This document shows, one piece after another, positions 16,043 to 26,375 of a stretch of 64,000 nt of DNA. A model generated the notes under the pieces. The model had not been told where the DNA came from and made no database searches. It saw nothing but the letters and a program-made list of their open reading frames with translations. Location of the stretch: assembly GCA_018399135.1 (NCBI GenBank), contig JAGYPB010000002.1, positions 1-64,000 on the forward strand. The letters run 5' to 3'. A program made the translations under genes and the position numbers. The first letter of the stretch is position 1; every line of letters starts with the position of its first letter. This DNA comes from Deltaproteobacteria bacterium (lineage in GTDB: Bacteria > Desulfobacterota > Desulfuromonadia > Desulfuromonadales > Geopsychrobacteraceae).

Positions 16043-17158
16043 TTACTTCCCTGAAGAAAAATATTCCTGCAGAAAGTCGGACTTAAAGGCAGCAAAGTCT
16101 CCTGCCTCAATGGCCGTGCGAGCCTGTGCGACCATGTTCAGATAAAAACGCACATTATGAATGGCCGACAGAGTTGCCGACAAAATCTCATTAGCGTTAA
16201 ACAGGTGGTGCAGATAAGCACGACTGAAATTGGCGCAGCAATAGCAGTCACAGGAAGGATCGACGGGGAAGAAGTCGCGGCGGAAATTGCGATTGGTCAG
16301 GCGAATTTTGCCGCGTCGGGTAAAGAGAGTAGCGCTGCGAGCATAGCGGGTTGGAATAACGCAGTCGAACATATCCATCCCGCGTTCAATTGATTCGAGA
16401 ATATCCTCCGGCAGCCCGACTCCCATCAAATAGCGTGGCTTGTGTTGTGGCATATGAGGTTCGGTATCGTTAACAACTTTTTTCAGCAGTTCCAGCCCCT
16501 CGCCAACGCTGACACCGCCGATGGCGTAACCGGGGAAATCAAGAGTACTGAGTTGTTCTGCGCATTCACGCCGTAAATCCGGGAAGACGCTGCCTTGAAC
16601 AATCCCGAACAGGGCTTGATCATCCGGGCGCTGGTGGTGCTGAAGACAACTTTCGGCCCAACGCAGGGTTTTTTTGATCGATTTTGCAGAATAGTCATAA
16701 GTGGCAGGATAGGGAATACATTCATCAAAGGCCATCATGATATCGGATCCCAAATCATTCTGAATCTGCATGGCCTCTTTGGGCCCGAGAAAAATTTCAT
16801 CACCGGTTCCCTCGTGGCGAAAGTGTACACCTTCTTCACCAATCTTTTTATTGGGAAGAGAGAAAACCTGAAAGCCGCCACTGTCGGTAAGAATCGGTCG
16901 TTTCCAGTTCATAAACTGGTGTAGACCCCCGGCTTTTTTTATTAACGCTTCACCTGGTTTGAGATGGAGGTGATAGGTGTTGGAGAGAATAATCTGCGCC
17001 CCGGTTTCTTCTACCTGGGCCGGGGTCATGGCTTTAAGGGCACCATGGGTGCCCACCGGCATGAAAATCGGTGTTTCGATCGTGCCATGGGGGGTTTGAA
17101 GCCGTCCGCGGCGTGCACGGGTTTGCGGATCTTGCGCAAGCAAGGTAAAGTGAAACAT
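16043..17158 (-). CDS. tgt: tRNA-guanine transglycosylase paralogue (first copy)
   Basis: A 371-aa TIM-barrel enzyme of the Tgt family, which swaps guanine at tRNA position 34 for a 7-deazaguanine base. The catalytic elements are present: [10 protein letters not shown] (Asp92), MAFDECIPY (Asp145), FGIVQGS, MFDCVIPTR (nucleophile Asp265) and the zinc site CDCYCC (Cys303, 305, 308) with LHH. It is clearly different from the queA-linked copy at 53558: TRYARSATLFT replaces the usual TRNARNG, and HEGTGDEIFLG replaces the usual SHLDG region. Cys147 and Val218, the positions that differ in queuine-specific eukaryotic enzymes, keep the bacterial residues. It stands alone, so its special role, if any, is unknown. 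Confidence 0.85.
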   Translation of the reverse strand: MFHFTLLAQDPQTRARRGRLQTPHGTIETPIFMPVGTHGALKAMTPAQVEETGAQIILSNTYHLHLKPGEALIKKAGGLHQFMNWKRPILTDSGGFQVFSLPNKKIGEEGVHFRHEGTGDEIFLGPKEAMQIQNDLGSDIMMAFDECIPYPATYDYSAKSIKKTLRWAESCLQHHQRPDDQALFGIVQGSVFPDLRRECAEQLSTLDFPGYAIGGVSVGEGLELLKKVVNDTEPHMPQHKPRYLMGVGLPEDILESIERGMDMFDCVIPTRYARSATLFTRRGKIRLTNRNFRRDFFPVDPSCDCYCCANFSRAYLHHLFNANEILSATLSAIHNVRFYLNMVAQARTAIEAGDFAAFKSDFLQEYFSSGK

Positions 17159-17249
17159 CTGTTATTTCTCCTGTTCAGGCAATATTGCCGATAAACGCGA
17201 CTGACGTATAACAAAATCCACGTCCGCATGCAATCATAACGGAGGTTCC

Positions 17250-18197
17250 ATGTCCCTGTCTGTCGCCCCTCCGTCCTGGCTGGAGCGTCTTGATTGCGCG
17301 CAGATAACCTTTGTGCTGTCTCTGGTGGAAGAAGTTGATTTGCCGCCACTGGCCCTGTTTCAACTGCGGCGTGAATTTTCCTCGGTCATAACAGAGTTAG
17401 AAAGGCAGTACGGAGCCGATGTCGCCAGCCTGGTTGGCAGCCTGCTGTTTCCACAACCGGCGATTGATCCGGTCGTGCAGCGTCAGGTGCAAAAGCCGTC
17501 CGCAGCAGTGATATTTTCTCCGGACGCTGTTACGACAGGGCGCTTTGCCTCGGGCCATCAATTCAAGCTTCCCGCACTTTTTATCGGAGATGGTGTCGTT
17601 GCAATCGAGGCCTTTAGCGTATTGCTGCAGTTGCTTGGTCAACGTGGAATATATAAAGGGCAGGGGAGATTTGATGTGTCTGCCGGTGAGATTGTCGTGA
17701 ATGATGGTCACTCGAATTCTCGAAACGATCTGGGAGGCAGTGTGACTCCCACTATTGTGCCTCTGTCCTGGTTGTTGGTGCAACAAGGCTCGTCCTTATC
17801 TCATGTAGAATTGGAAGTAGTTACTCCATTGCGTTTGATAAAAAAAGGGAAGCCTTTATTTAGATTTAATTTTAATGATTTTTTTTCAGCATTGCGACGA
17901 CGAGTTAATCATCTGGCCATCGCCCACGGTGAGACCGTTAATGATGACGATGATGACGAGCAGAGTGCGTTGGCTGCAACGATTGTGTGCGGCGTTGAGC
18001 ATCTGCATTGGTCGGATTGGCGACACCTTGAACAGGGTCGTAAAGGGCAGGGAATTGGTGGTCTAACGGGGACTTTAACTCTGAGGGGTGACGCTCTGGC
18101 TGACCTGTTGTGGCTGCTTGAATTGGGGGTTTTGCTGCATGTCGGCAAAGGGGCATCCTATGGTTTTGGTCGCTTTCACTTGTTGCAATGCTCGTAG
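17250..18197 (+). CDS. Cas6-like RAMP endoribonuclease, solitary
   Basis: A 315-aa protein with GGAGG before the ATG. The C-terminal half matches the Cas6-type RAMP domain: TPLRLIKKGKP (192-202), a region with FFSALRRRVNHLA, GIGGLTGTLTL (268-278), and the glycine-rich loop VGKGASYGFGRF (298-309), the hallmark of Cas6 proteins. An acidic stretch NDDDDDE interrupts the domain. Cas6 proteins cut CRISPR precursor RNA, but no CRISPR array or other cas gene exists in this window, so the RNA target is unknown. It diverges from tgt (92 bp apart) and is followed 65 bp later by a membrane-anchored winged-helix gene. The assignment is from motif recognition. Confidence 0.7.
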   Translation: MSLSVAPPSWLERLDCAQITFVLSLVEEVDLPPLALFQLRREFSSVITELERQYGADVASLVGSLLFPQPAIDPVVQRQVQKPSAAVIFSPDAVTTGRFASGHQFKLPALFIGDGVVAIEAFSVLLQLLGQRGIYKGQGRFDVSAGEIVVNDGHSNSRNDLGGSVTPTIVPLSWLLVQQGSSLSHVELEVVTPLRLIKKGKPLFRFNFNDFFSALRRRVNHLAIAHGETVNDDDDDEQSALAATIVCGVEHLHWSDWRHLEQGRKGQGIGGLTGTLTLRGDALADLLWLLELGVLLHVGKGASYGFGRFHLLQCS

Positions 18198-18262
18198 ACC
18201 AGCAGGTTTTTTTTTCGTACAATGGCATGGAGTTGTGTTTTTACTGCTGACGGAGGTGAGAT

Positions 18263-18658
18263 ATGTTCTGGTTTGTGCTGTTGCTGATTTTGTTGGGTTT
18301 GGGGTTTTATTTTTATCAACGAATGGTTGCTCTGGAGCAGGAAATTCGCGCCGATCAGGCACGAGAGAAAGAACAACAGCAAACAGACCAACGTAGCGAA
18401 GAGCCCGCGCCCTTTAAGGAAGCGTCAGCTCCACGAACGCCGGAATCTGCTGCCCCGGTTGAACCAGCTGCAGGGGTTGTGGAAAACCCCATTTTACGGC
18501 TTATCTGTTCGCAACCTGGTGTCGTTCAGTCCGCTGTCTATGCCGAGCTGCCCCAGCTGAACAAAAAACAGGCGCAACAGATGATCAGGGAGCTGGTTGA
18601 TGCGGGAAAGATCAAGCGCGAACGTCTGGGCCGTTCTTTCAAATTGTATCTGGTTTAA
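18263..18658 (+). CDS. Membrane-anchored winged-helix protein, hypothetical
   Basis: A 131-aa protein: an N-terminal membrane helix (FWFVLLLILLGLGFYFY), a charged coiled-coil-like stretch, a Pro/Ala/Glu linker, and a C-terminal region of about 55 residues (NPILRLICSQPGVVQSAVYA, KKQAQQMIRELVDAGKIKRE) that looks like a winged helix-turn-helix ending in a beta wing (RSFKLYLV). This is an unusual layout, placing a DNA-binding-like domain on the membrane. It follows the Cas6-like gene closely and the two may form an operon. No function is known to me. Confidence 0.6.
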   Translation: MFWFVLLLILLGLGFYFYQRMVALEQEIRADQAREKEQQQTDQRSEEPAPFKEASAPRTPESAAPVEPAAGVVENPILRLICSQPGVVQSAVYAELPQLNKKQAQQMIRELVDAGKIKRERLGRSFKLYLV

Positions 18659-18663
18659 ATGAT

Positions 18664-18699
18664 CCATGGGGGAACGGCAAATATCCTGTTCCCCCATGG
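18664..18699. terminator. Bidirectional hairpin between convergent genes
   Basis: CCATGGGGGAAC (18664-18675) and GTTCCCCCATGG (18688-18699) form a perfect 12-bp stem between the winged-helix gene and eno, which face each other. The T-runs are weak, so termination efficiency is uncertain. Confidence 0.65.
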
Positions 18700-18712
18700 A
18701 AACTAAAAGCCC

Positions 18713-20023
<1,311 letters not shown>

Positions 20024-20147
20024 TCAGCTGTAAAAAGATATTGTCCGATTGGTCAGTATTGACGAGCCGGACAGATATAAAAAGTCGAACCTGCTTATTT
20101 ATAGCACAGGATCTGTTGCAGTCGAGGGCTTTTTATCAGGAAAGATG

Positions 20148-21215
20148 ATGGAAAAGAATATCACTTCAGTGTTTGAGTTAAGTGTTATTGTCCCGGTGCT
20201 CAACGAGGTGGCAGAACTGTCTGCTTTCCTCGCTGATCTGCGCCGTCAACAGCAAGTTGCCTACGAGATCGTCTTTGTCGACGGCGGCTCGACCGACGGG
20301 ACATTGAACCTGCTGCAGCAAGAGCAGGTCAGAGTCATCAGTAGTGCGCGCGGTCGCGGTCAGCAATTAAATGTCGGCGCTGCAGAATCCCATGGTGACT
20401 GGATGCTGTTTCTGCATGTCGACAGTCGCTTTGACGATCCTCTGGCGTGGCGCAACGGGATCGATTTTTTGTCACGTAGCAGAGACAGTCGAATCGCTGG
20501 TCACTTTGCTTTGAGTTTTCAGACTGGTGACCATAAAAAGAGTAAAGGCTATGATTTTTACGAGCGCAAGGCCCGATCGTCGCGAAGGGAAACCATCCAT
20601 GGCGATCAGGGGTTTCTCCTCCATCGCAGTCTTTGGCGCCAGGTTGGTGATTTTTGCACCGATCTGCCGGTGATGGAAGACACGGATTTTGCTGAACGTT
20701 TGCGCACCGTCGGGCAGTGGCAATTACTGCCGGCAGTGATTAAGACCTCCACCCGTCGTTTTGACGCGGAAGGGTTATGGCAACGCCAACTGCTTGGCGC
20801 CCTGATGATGTGTTTTCGCAGCATTGGCTGGCGCGAATTTTTTGCTCGCGCACCAGCTGTTTACCGATTGCAGACAGATACGGAACGCTTGCAGCTTGCC
20901 CCGTTTTTTGATCTGGTTGCAGAACTGCTTGCGGCCAAGCCGATAGCGCAGCGTTGGCAGCTATGGTACGCTAGCGGTAGCTATGTTCTTCGCCATGGCT
21001 GGCAACTTTTTTTTGCTGCCGATGCTTTCAGGGCTCATCAGCAGGGGCGATCAACAGCGGATACCCCCGACGTCTGGCAGTTCTGGTGTGTGCCGATCTA
21101 TCAATGGCTTACCGATAATCTCCTCGTTCGCTCGCTGGCGACAACCTTGTTGCGTTTGTGGTTTGTTGCCATGCGCCTCTGGTTGCGCCACAAAGAAGCC
21201 CCTAAGCGCTGCTGA
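20148..21215 (+). CDS. Family 2 glycosyltransferase, TIGR04283-like
   Basis: A 355-aa protein. ATG 20148 is preferred to the ORF start because AGGAAAG sits just upstream. The N-terminal 230 residues form a GT-A domain: LSVIVPVLNE, IVFVDGGSTDGT (nucleotide-sugar binding), GRGQQLNVGA, LFLHVDSR (DxD-like) and VMEDTDFAERL. This pattern fits the TIGR04283 group, linked in some bacteria to arsenosugar synthesis, but no arsenic genes are nearby so that role is not supported here. The extra C-terminal 120 residues (rich in Trp, Leu and Arg) are amphipathic and may attach it to the membrane. Confidence 0.75.
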   Translation: MEKNITSVFELSVIVPVLNEVAELSAFLADLRRQQQVAYEIVFVDGGSTDGTLNLLQQEQVRVISSARGRGQQLNVGAAESHGDWMLFLHVDSRFDDPLAWRNGIDFLSRSRDSRIAGHFALSFQTGDHKKSKGYDFYERKARSSRRETIHGDQGFLLHRSLWRQVGDFCTDLPVMEDTDFAERLRTVGQWQLLPAVIKTSTRRFDAEGLWQRQLLGALMMCFRSIGWREFFARAPAVYRLQTDTERLQLAPFFDLVAELLAAKPIAQRWQLWYASGSYVLRHGWQLFFAADAFRAHQQGRSTADTPDVWQFWCVPIYQWLTDNLLVRSLATTLLRLWFVAMRLWLRHKEAPKRC

Positions 21216-21378
21216 TGTGGTTCTGCAGCCGCAGGTGTTGCCGACATCTTGTCCCTGATACGGCGAATGTGCTACACAGTCAGAAGAATCTTCAGTCAAT
21301 AGCCTGCTGCAGCCGCTACACTCCGTATGGAATGGGTGAGCCGGGCTGCCAGGAACCCAACAAAAGGAGAAAACAACA

Positions 21379-22818
21379 GTGTCAGCTTTTAGTGATTTTA
21401 AAGTGAAAGACCTCAGTCTGGCGGAATGGGGGCGCAAGGAAATTCTCCTGGCCCAGGAAGAAATGCCGGGACTGATGGCATTGCGTGACGAATACCAGGG
21501 GCAGTTTCCGCTTAAGGGTGCGCGGATCACCGGTTCTTTGCACATGACGATTCAAACTGCTGTGCTGATTGAAACTCTGATCGATCTGGGCGCCAGGGTA
21601 CGCTGGTGCTCGTGTAACATTTTTTCCACTCAGGATCATGCTGCTGCTGCGGTTGCTGTTGGCCGTGAGGGAACGGTTGAAGAACCTGCGGGAGTTCCAG
21701 TGTTTGCCTGGAAAGGGGAAACCCTGGTGGAATACTGGTGGTGTACCGAGCAGGCGTTAAGCTGGCCGGATGAGGAAGTTCCCAACATGATTCTTGATGA
21801 TGGCGGCGACGCTACCCTGTATGTTCTCAAAGGAAGTGAATGGGAGCGGGCCGGCTGCCCCGATATCAGCGATGATGACCCGGAAGACTGGCGCGAGCTG
21901 GTGTCCTGCTTGCGCAACTCCATCGCCGCCAATCCTGACCAATGGAGCCGTAGTGCTGCTGCCATCAAAGGGGTTACTGAAGAAACGACTACCGGCGTTC
22001 ATCGTCTTCACCAGATGGCAGAAGAGGGCGTCCTGCAGTTTCCGGCAATGAACGTCAATGATGCGGTGACTAAATCCAAGTTTGACAATGTCTACGGTTG
22101 TCGACACTCCCTGGTGGACGGGATCATGCGGGCGACAGATGTGATGTTGTCGGGCAAGGTGGCGGTGATTTGCGGTTACGGCGATGTCGGCAAGGGGTGC
22201 TGCCAGTCACTGCGTGGTCAAGGGGCCAGGGTGATTGTTACCGAAGTCGATCCGATCTGCGCCTTGCAGGCGCTCATGGAAGGGTACGAGGTCAAGCGGG
22301 TAGAGGATGTCCTCGATTTTGCCGATCTTTATATCACCACCACCGGCAATAAGGATGTTATTACCCTGGAGCATATGCGCCAGATGAAGAACAATGCGAT
22401 TGTTGGCAATATCGGTCATTTTGACAATGAGATCGAGATGAATGCTATGGAAAAAGATCCGACGGTGACACGGGAGAAAATCAAACCCCAGGTCGATCGT
22501 TGGGTGTTTGAGGATGGCCATGGTGTCATTGTACTGGCTGAGGGGCGGTTGCTGAACCTGGGTTGCGCTACCGGTCACCCAAGCTTTGTCATGTCCTGCT
22601 CATTCACCAATCAGGTGATGGCGCAGATCGAGTTATTTACCAATACCGATGCTTATGCCAACAAGGTGTATGTGCTTCCCAAGCTGCTGGATGAGAAAGT
22701 GGCACGGTTGCACCTTGACAAGCTCGGAGCCAAGTTGACCGTGCTTTCCGATGAGCAGTCGCGCTATCTGGGGATTCCGACAGTCGGGCCGTATAAGCCT
22801 GATACGTATCGTTACTAA
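21379..22818 (+). CDS. ahcY: S-adenosylhomocysteinase
   Basis: A 479-aa NAD-dependent enzyme that splits S-adenosylhomocysteine into adenosine and homocysteine in the methyl cycle. It starts at GTG with AAAAGGAG upstream. Visible motifs: [26 protein letters not shown] (substrate site), [20 protein letters not shown], the Rossmann loop [27 protein letters not shown] and the C-terminal KPDTYRY tail that closes the active site of the neighbouring subunit. Length and motifs are canonical. It is followed by a strong terminator and probably transcribed alone. Confidence 0.97.
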   Translation: MSAFSDFKVKDLSLAEWGRKEILLAQEEMPGLMALRDEYQGQFPLKGARITGSLHMTIQTAVLIETLIDLGARVRWCSCNIFSTQDHAAAAVAVGREGTVEEPAGVPVFAWKGETLVEYWWCTEQALSWPDEEVPNMILDDGGDATLYVLKGSEWERAGCPDISDDDPEDWRELVSCLRNSIAANPDQWSRSAAAIKGVTEETTTGVHRLHQMAEEGVLQFPAMNVNDAVTKSKFDNVYGCRHSLVDGIMRATDVMLSGKVAVICGYGDVGKGCCQSLRGQGARVIVTEVDPICALQALMEGYEVKRVEDVLDFADLYITTTGNKDVITLEHMRQMKNNAIVGNIGHFDNEIEMNAMEKDPTVTREKIKPQVDRWVFEDGHGVIVLAEGRLLNLGCATGHPSFVMSCSFTNQVMAQIELFTNTDAYANKVYVLPKLLDEKVARLHLDKLGAKLTVLSDEQSRYLGIPTVGPYKPDTYRY

Positions 22819-22847
22819 GTTTCTGCCCGGAAACTCTAAGCAGAAGA

Positions 22848-22882
22848 ACGGCAGTCCTAATGTCAGGGACTGCCGTTTTTTA
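22848..22882. terminator. Bidirectional terminator between ahcY and lptG
   Basis: ACGGCAGTCC (22848-22857) and GGACTGCCGT (22867-22876) form a perfect 10-bp stem followed by TTTTT. It separates two convergent genes. Confidence 0.85.
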
Positions 22883-23962
22883 TTGTTTGACGCCGAGAAA
22901 GAGCCAGACAGCCAGCAGGGTGAAGATCAGATTGGCCGTCCAGGCGGCGACCAGTGGTGGCAGGGCGCCGGCATAGCCGAAGGAAATGACGGCTGATTGA
23001 ATGATGAAGTAAGTGGCACCAATGGCAAGGCTCAAACCAACCCCCAGGGCCAGATGACTCTGTCGACCCCGTTGTAGAGCAAAAGGAATTCCCAACAACC
23101 CCATGACGAGACCGGTAAAGGGGGCTGCCAGTCGTGCTTGCAGGTCAACGCGCTGGCGTGTGGCATCGTAGCCTTCCTGCTCCAGGCGCGTTGCCAGTTG
23201 GGCTATCTGTCGAGCACCAAGCTCGGCGTTTACATCTTCCTCACGGGCAAAATCATCAATCAGACGATCAATATCCAGGGGGTGATTCTCCAGCCGCCTG
23301 GTCTGCAGCAGTGTGCCGGATTGAGGATCAAAGGAGCGTTCGAGCAGGATTGGTGCCAGCCATTGCTGATCGCGAAGTTCTGCTTCGTCGGCATCGACCC
23401 TCCGTATGATGGTCGATCCCTGATCGATCTCAAAGATGGTTACTCCCCTTAATTTTTGTTCGCGGGTTTGCACCCGATCGATATTGATGATCTTATTGGC
23501 GCTGCGATACCAGATTTTACTGTGCGTCAGGCGGGCCTGCTCACGGCCACGCAATTTGATTTCAACCAGTTCATTTAACGTGCGCACGTTCCACGGGACA
23601 ACATATTCATGCACCAGCAGTTGCAGGCTGCACAACAGGAAAATGATGCCGAGCAATGGGCGGGTGATGCGTGAAAGACTGATACCACAGGCACGTAATG
23701 CCGTCATTTCATTCGTGCGTCCGAGACCACCCAAAGTGAGAACCATGCTGGTAAGAATCGCCAGCGGAAGGATTTGTACAAAGATAAAAGGGATGCTATG
23801 CCCCAGATAGGTCAGGTATTCATTCAGTCCGGCACCGTAATCGATGAATCGATCTACCTTTTCAAAAAAATCCACCAGCAGGTAAATACCGACAAAGGCA
23901 CTGCAGCACAGAATCAGTATCCTGAAAAAATAGGCCAGAACAAAGCGGCTGACAATGCTCAT
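22880..23962 (-). CDS. lptG: LPS export permease LptG
   Basis: A 360-aa YjgP/YjgQ-family inner-membrane protein. Three N-terminal helices (SRFVLAYFFRILILCC and following), a periplasmic beta-jellyroll region (about 130-260) and three C-terminal helices (FTGLVMGLLGIPFALQ, ATYFIIQSAVISF, LIFTLLAVWLFLG) give the LptF/LptG topology. With LptF and LptB it extracts lipopolysaccharide from the inner membrane. Its start overlaps the lptF stop by 4 nt, so the two are co-transcribed and translationally coupled. Confidence 0.9.
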   Translation of the reverse strand: MSIVSRFVLAYFFRILILCCSAFVGIYLLVDFFEKVDRFIDYGAGLNEYLTYLGHSIPFIFVQILPLAILTSMVLTLGGLGRTNEMTALRACGISLSRITRPLLGIIFLLCSLQLLVHEYVVPWNVRTLNELVEIKLRGREQARLTHSKIWYRSANKIINIDRVQTREQKLRGVTIFEIDQGSTIIRRVDADEAELRDQQWLAPILLERSFDPQSGTLLQTRRLENHPLDIDRLIDDFAREEDVNAELGARQIAQLATRLEQEGYDATRQRVDLQARLAAPFTGLVMGLLGIPFALQRGRQSHLALGVGLSLAIGATYFIIQSAVISFGYAGALPPLVAAWTANLIFTLLAVWLFLGVKQ

Positions 23963-25143
23963 TGCGGGCCCCCGGGGTAGCGCTTAGCCAGCAGGCGCCG
24001 CAGACCGTTCCATAAGTGCAGGTGAATCAATACCGGGCGCTCACGGGCGGTGCGGTAGAGGAAGAATGAGCCGCCGCCCAGAAACACCAGATTCGGTAAC
24101 CAGAGGATAAGGGCCGCCGGAAGTATTCCCTTATCAGCGAGGGTGCCGGCAAAGCTCAAGAGCACGTAATAGACCAGAAACACCACCAACGCCAGGGCAA
24201 AACCCGCCCCTTTGCCGGAGCGTTGCGATTGCAGACCGAGGGGGATGCCAATCAGAATCAGAATCAGGGGGGCACAGGCAACAACAATTCGTTCATGGAA
24301 TTCTGCTTCCAGGCGATAGCGCTGTTTGCCAGGCGTTGCCTGTTCGATCTCCTGGTTAAGTTCTACCCACGACATTTCTCCACGTGAACGACTGCGTTGC
24401 CCTTGACTGATCTGTTCGGAAAAATCAAGATTGATGTCATAGTTATTAAAACTGATGGTCTGGTAGGTGTCCTCCTCTGTGTTGCCCGGTTGCCGGTGGA
24501 TTTCCCCGCTTTGCAGTCGCAAGGTCAATATCAGGCTGTCGGGACTACTGATAAAAAAACCTTCGTTCGCAATAATCGTCGTCGGTGCTGTGTTGTTGCG
24601 TTCATCGGAGATAAAGACGTCACGCATGATCCCCCGGCGTTCATCAACCCCCTGGGCGTAGAGCACGATATCCGGCATGTCGTCGTTGAAGATGCCGGGC
24701 TTGACACTGATGTTGAGACTGGTTGAGGCAATTTCAAAAATTTTGGCGCGTAATGCGCGCTTACTGGCCGGTTCAACCAGGAGAGTTATGGTTGCGGTCA
24801 ACAGGGTAAATACCAGAGCGAGGAAAGCAACCGGCTTGACCATGGAATAGAGACTGATGCCGGAAGCCTTCATGGCGATATATTCGCTGTCTGCTGAAAT
24901 ACGCCCAAAAGCGAGCAGAATTCCGAGAAGAAATGACAGCGGAACCGTAACGCTTAAAAAAGTGGGCAGTAAAAAAGCGAACAGAGCAATGATGTCCAGG
25001 GCAGGAACCCCTTTGCTGATGATCATCTCGGTCAGGCGAGGTATCCGCCCGAGGAGCACGACAAAGGAGAAAATCAGCAGGCTCATGATTGTGGGGACGC
25101 TGATTTCACGCAGGATATATCGATGGATTCGTTGCTGTGACAT
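23959..25143 (-). CDS. lptF: LPS export permease LptF
   Basis: A 394-aa YjgP/YjgQ-family protein; ATG 25143 starts a sequence (MSQQRIHRYILREISVPTI) typical of the family, while the ORF extension upstream does not look coding. The periplasmic jellyroll lies at about 130-270 and four or more C-terminal hydrophobic segments follow. DSEYIAMKASGIS is the conserved cytoplasmic coupling segment thought to touch the LptB ATPase. It is the upstream member of the lptF-lptG pair. The ribosome binding site is weak. Confidence 0.9.
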   Translation of the reverse strand: MSQQRIHRYILREISVPTIMSLLIFSFVVLLGRIPRLTEMIISKGVPALDIIALFAFLLPTFLSVTVPLSFLLGILLAFGRISADSEYIAMKASGISLYSMVKPVAFLALVFTLLTATITLLVEPASKRALRAKIFEIASTSLNISVKPGIFNDDMPDIVLYAQGVDERRGIMRDVFISDERNNTAPTTIIANEGFFISSPDSLILTLRLQSGEIHRQPGNTEEDTYQTISFNNYDINLDFSEQISQGQRSRSRGEMSWVELNQEIEQATPGKQRYRLEAEFHERIVVACAPLILILIGIPLGLQSQRSGKGAGFALALVVFLVYYVLLSFAGTLADKGILPAALILWLPNLVFLGGGSFFLYRTARERPVLIHLHLWNGLRRLLAKRYPGGPQ

Positions 25144-25268
25144 GGACGGCGATGTTATTACAGTGTCGGGTCTGTGTAAATACACCAAAAGCATTCGTTG
25201 CCGCTCATCGCTGTTCTAACCCGTCTCACTTGGCAACAATGTGACCTTTAAGACTGTTCTGTTTTTTC

Positions 25269-25298
25269 TTGCCTGGGTCAGGGCTGAAATGCTATATG
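25269..25298 (+). promoter_or_regulatory. Candidate rpsB promoter
   Basis: TTGCCT (25269-25274) and TATATG (25293-25298) are 18 bp apart, about 120 bp before rpsB, leaving a leader long enough for the S2-type autoregulation known from other bacteria. The assignment is by sequence only. Confidence 0.35.
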
Positions 25299-25420
25299 TT
25301 TGCACTTGTCCAAATACGCACGTCTCGTGATTCAGTCAGGGTGGTTCCCTCGAACTTGGGGTCCTGCTGAAGCAGATCGGGGCGGAGGATGAAAAAACCA
25401 GACTTGAAGGAGAAAAGACA

Positions 25421-26254
25421 ATGGCACAAATTTCCATGAAACAAATGCTCGAAGCCGGTGTCCACTTTGGCCACCAGACCAAACGCTGGAACCCGAAAAT
25501 GAAGCCCTATATCTTTGGCGCTCGTAACGGGATCTACATTATTGACCTGCAAAAGACGGTGCGTTACTTCCGTACGGCTTGTCAGTTTATACAGGATACG
25601 GTTGCTGCAGGCGACAAGGTTCTGTTTGTTGGCACCAAGAAGCAGGCTCAGGATGCTATCAAGGAAGAGTCGCTGCGTGCCGGTCAATACTTTGTGAACA
25701 ACCGTTGGTTGGGCGGGATGTTGACCAACTTCACCACCATCAAGGCGAGTATCGATCGGCTCAAAAAAATCGAAGCCATGGCGGCTGATGGAACCCTCGA
25801 TCAGTACACTAAAAAAGAAGCCCTGCAACTTGATCGTGAGCGTGAAAAGCTCGAGAAAAACCTTGGTGGCATTAAGCATATGAACAAATTGCCCGGCGCT
25901 ATCTTTATCATTGATCCGAAAAAAGAGGCAATCGCGGTACAGGAAGCTAAAAAACTTGGTATTCCCGTTGTTGCTGTTGTCGATACCAACTGTGATCCGG
26001 ACGACATTGATTACATCATCCCCGGCAACGATGACGCTATCCGCGCCATTCGTCTGTTTGCCAACCTGATCGCTGAATCCTGCGTTGAAGGGGGTGAGCG
26101 GCAAAAAATCAAAAAACAGACGGAAGCTGAAGGCAAGGATGAGGTTGTCCCTGCGGAAGAAAAAACCGAAAAGGTTGTCACTGTGGAAGAAAAAACCGAA
26201 AAGATTGTCGCTGCTGTGGATGCGGAAGCAACAGAGCCTGCGGTAACAGAATAA
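25421..26254 (+). CDS. rpsB: 30S ribosomal protein S2
   Basis: A 277-aa protein beginning [20 protein letters not shown], with [31 protein letters not shown] and VVDTNCDPD, all classic S2 segments. After about residue 235 there is a charged, acidic extension not needed for the fold, containing a 10-residue tandem repeat ([20 protein letters not shown]). AAGGAGA precedes the ATG. S2 sits on the back of the small subunit and helps recruit S1. It heads the rpsB-tsf-pyrH-frr cluster. Confidence 0.97.
   Translation: MAQISMKQMLEAGVHFGHQTKRWNPKMKPYIFGARNGIYIIDLQKTVRYFRTACQFIQDTVAAGDKVLFVGTKKQAQDAIKEESLRAGQYFVNNRWLGGMLTNFTTIKASIDRLKKIEAMAADGTLDQYTKKEALQLDREREKLEKNLGGIKHMNKLPGAIFIIDPKKEAIAVQEAKKLGIPVVAVVDTNCDPDDIDYIIPGNDDAIRAIRLFANLIAESCVEGGERQKIKKQTEAEGKDEVVPAEEKTEKVVTVEEKTEKIVAAVDAEATEPAVTE
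26151..26210 (+). repeat. 30-bp tandem duplication in the rpsB tail
   Basis: CTGCGGAAGAAAAAACCGAA and its following 10 bases recur immediately as CTGTGGAAGAAAAAACCGAA plus 10, with three mismatches over 30 bp. It keeps the frame and lengthens the acidic S2 tail by ten residues. Confidence 0.85.
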
Positions 26255-26375
26255 GCTGCATCTATAAATTTTTTATCTAAGGCCCAGCGGCCGGGCTGAC
26301 AGGTCCGGCCGTTCTTTTGGTCATCTCATCATGTGCAGGTTAACCAGACCTGCTTTTAAAAATTGGGAGGAAACA

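Noticed and set aside
16043-17158. First tgt as a queuine-specific or DpdA-type enzyme
   Set aside because: The Cys and Val positions that differ in queuine-specific enzymes keep the bacterial state, and there are no phage-type DNA-modification genes nearby.
17250-18700. CRISPR array near the Cas6-like gene
   Set aside because: No regularly spaced direct repeats occur in this region or anywhere else I could see in the window.
20148-21215. Arsenosugar biosynthesis role for the glycosyltransferase
   Set aside because: The domain resembles that group, but no arsM, arsS or related genes are nearby, so only the family-level call is kept.
21216-21378. SAH riboswitch before ahcY
   Set aside because: Some GC-rich pairing is possible, but I could not line up the conserved core of the SAH riboswitch, so no claim is made. 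A covariance search would decide.
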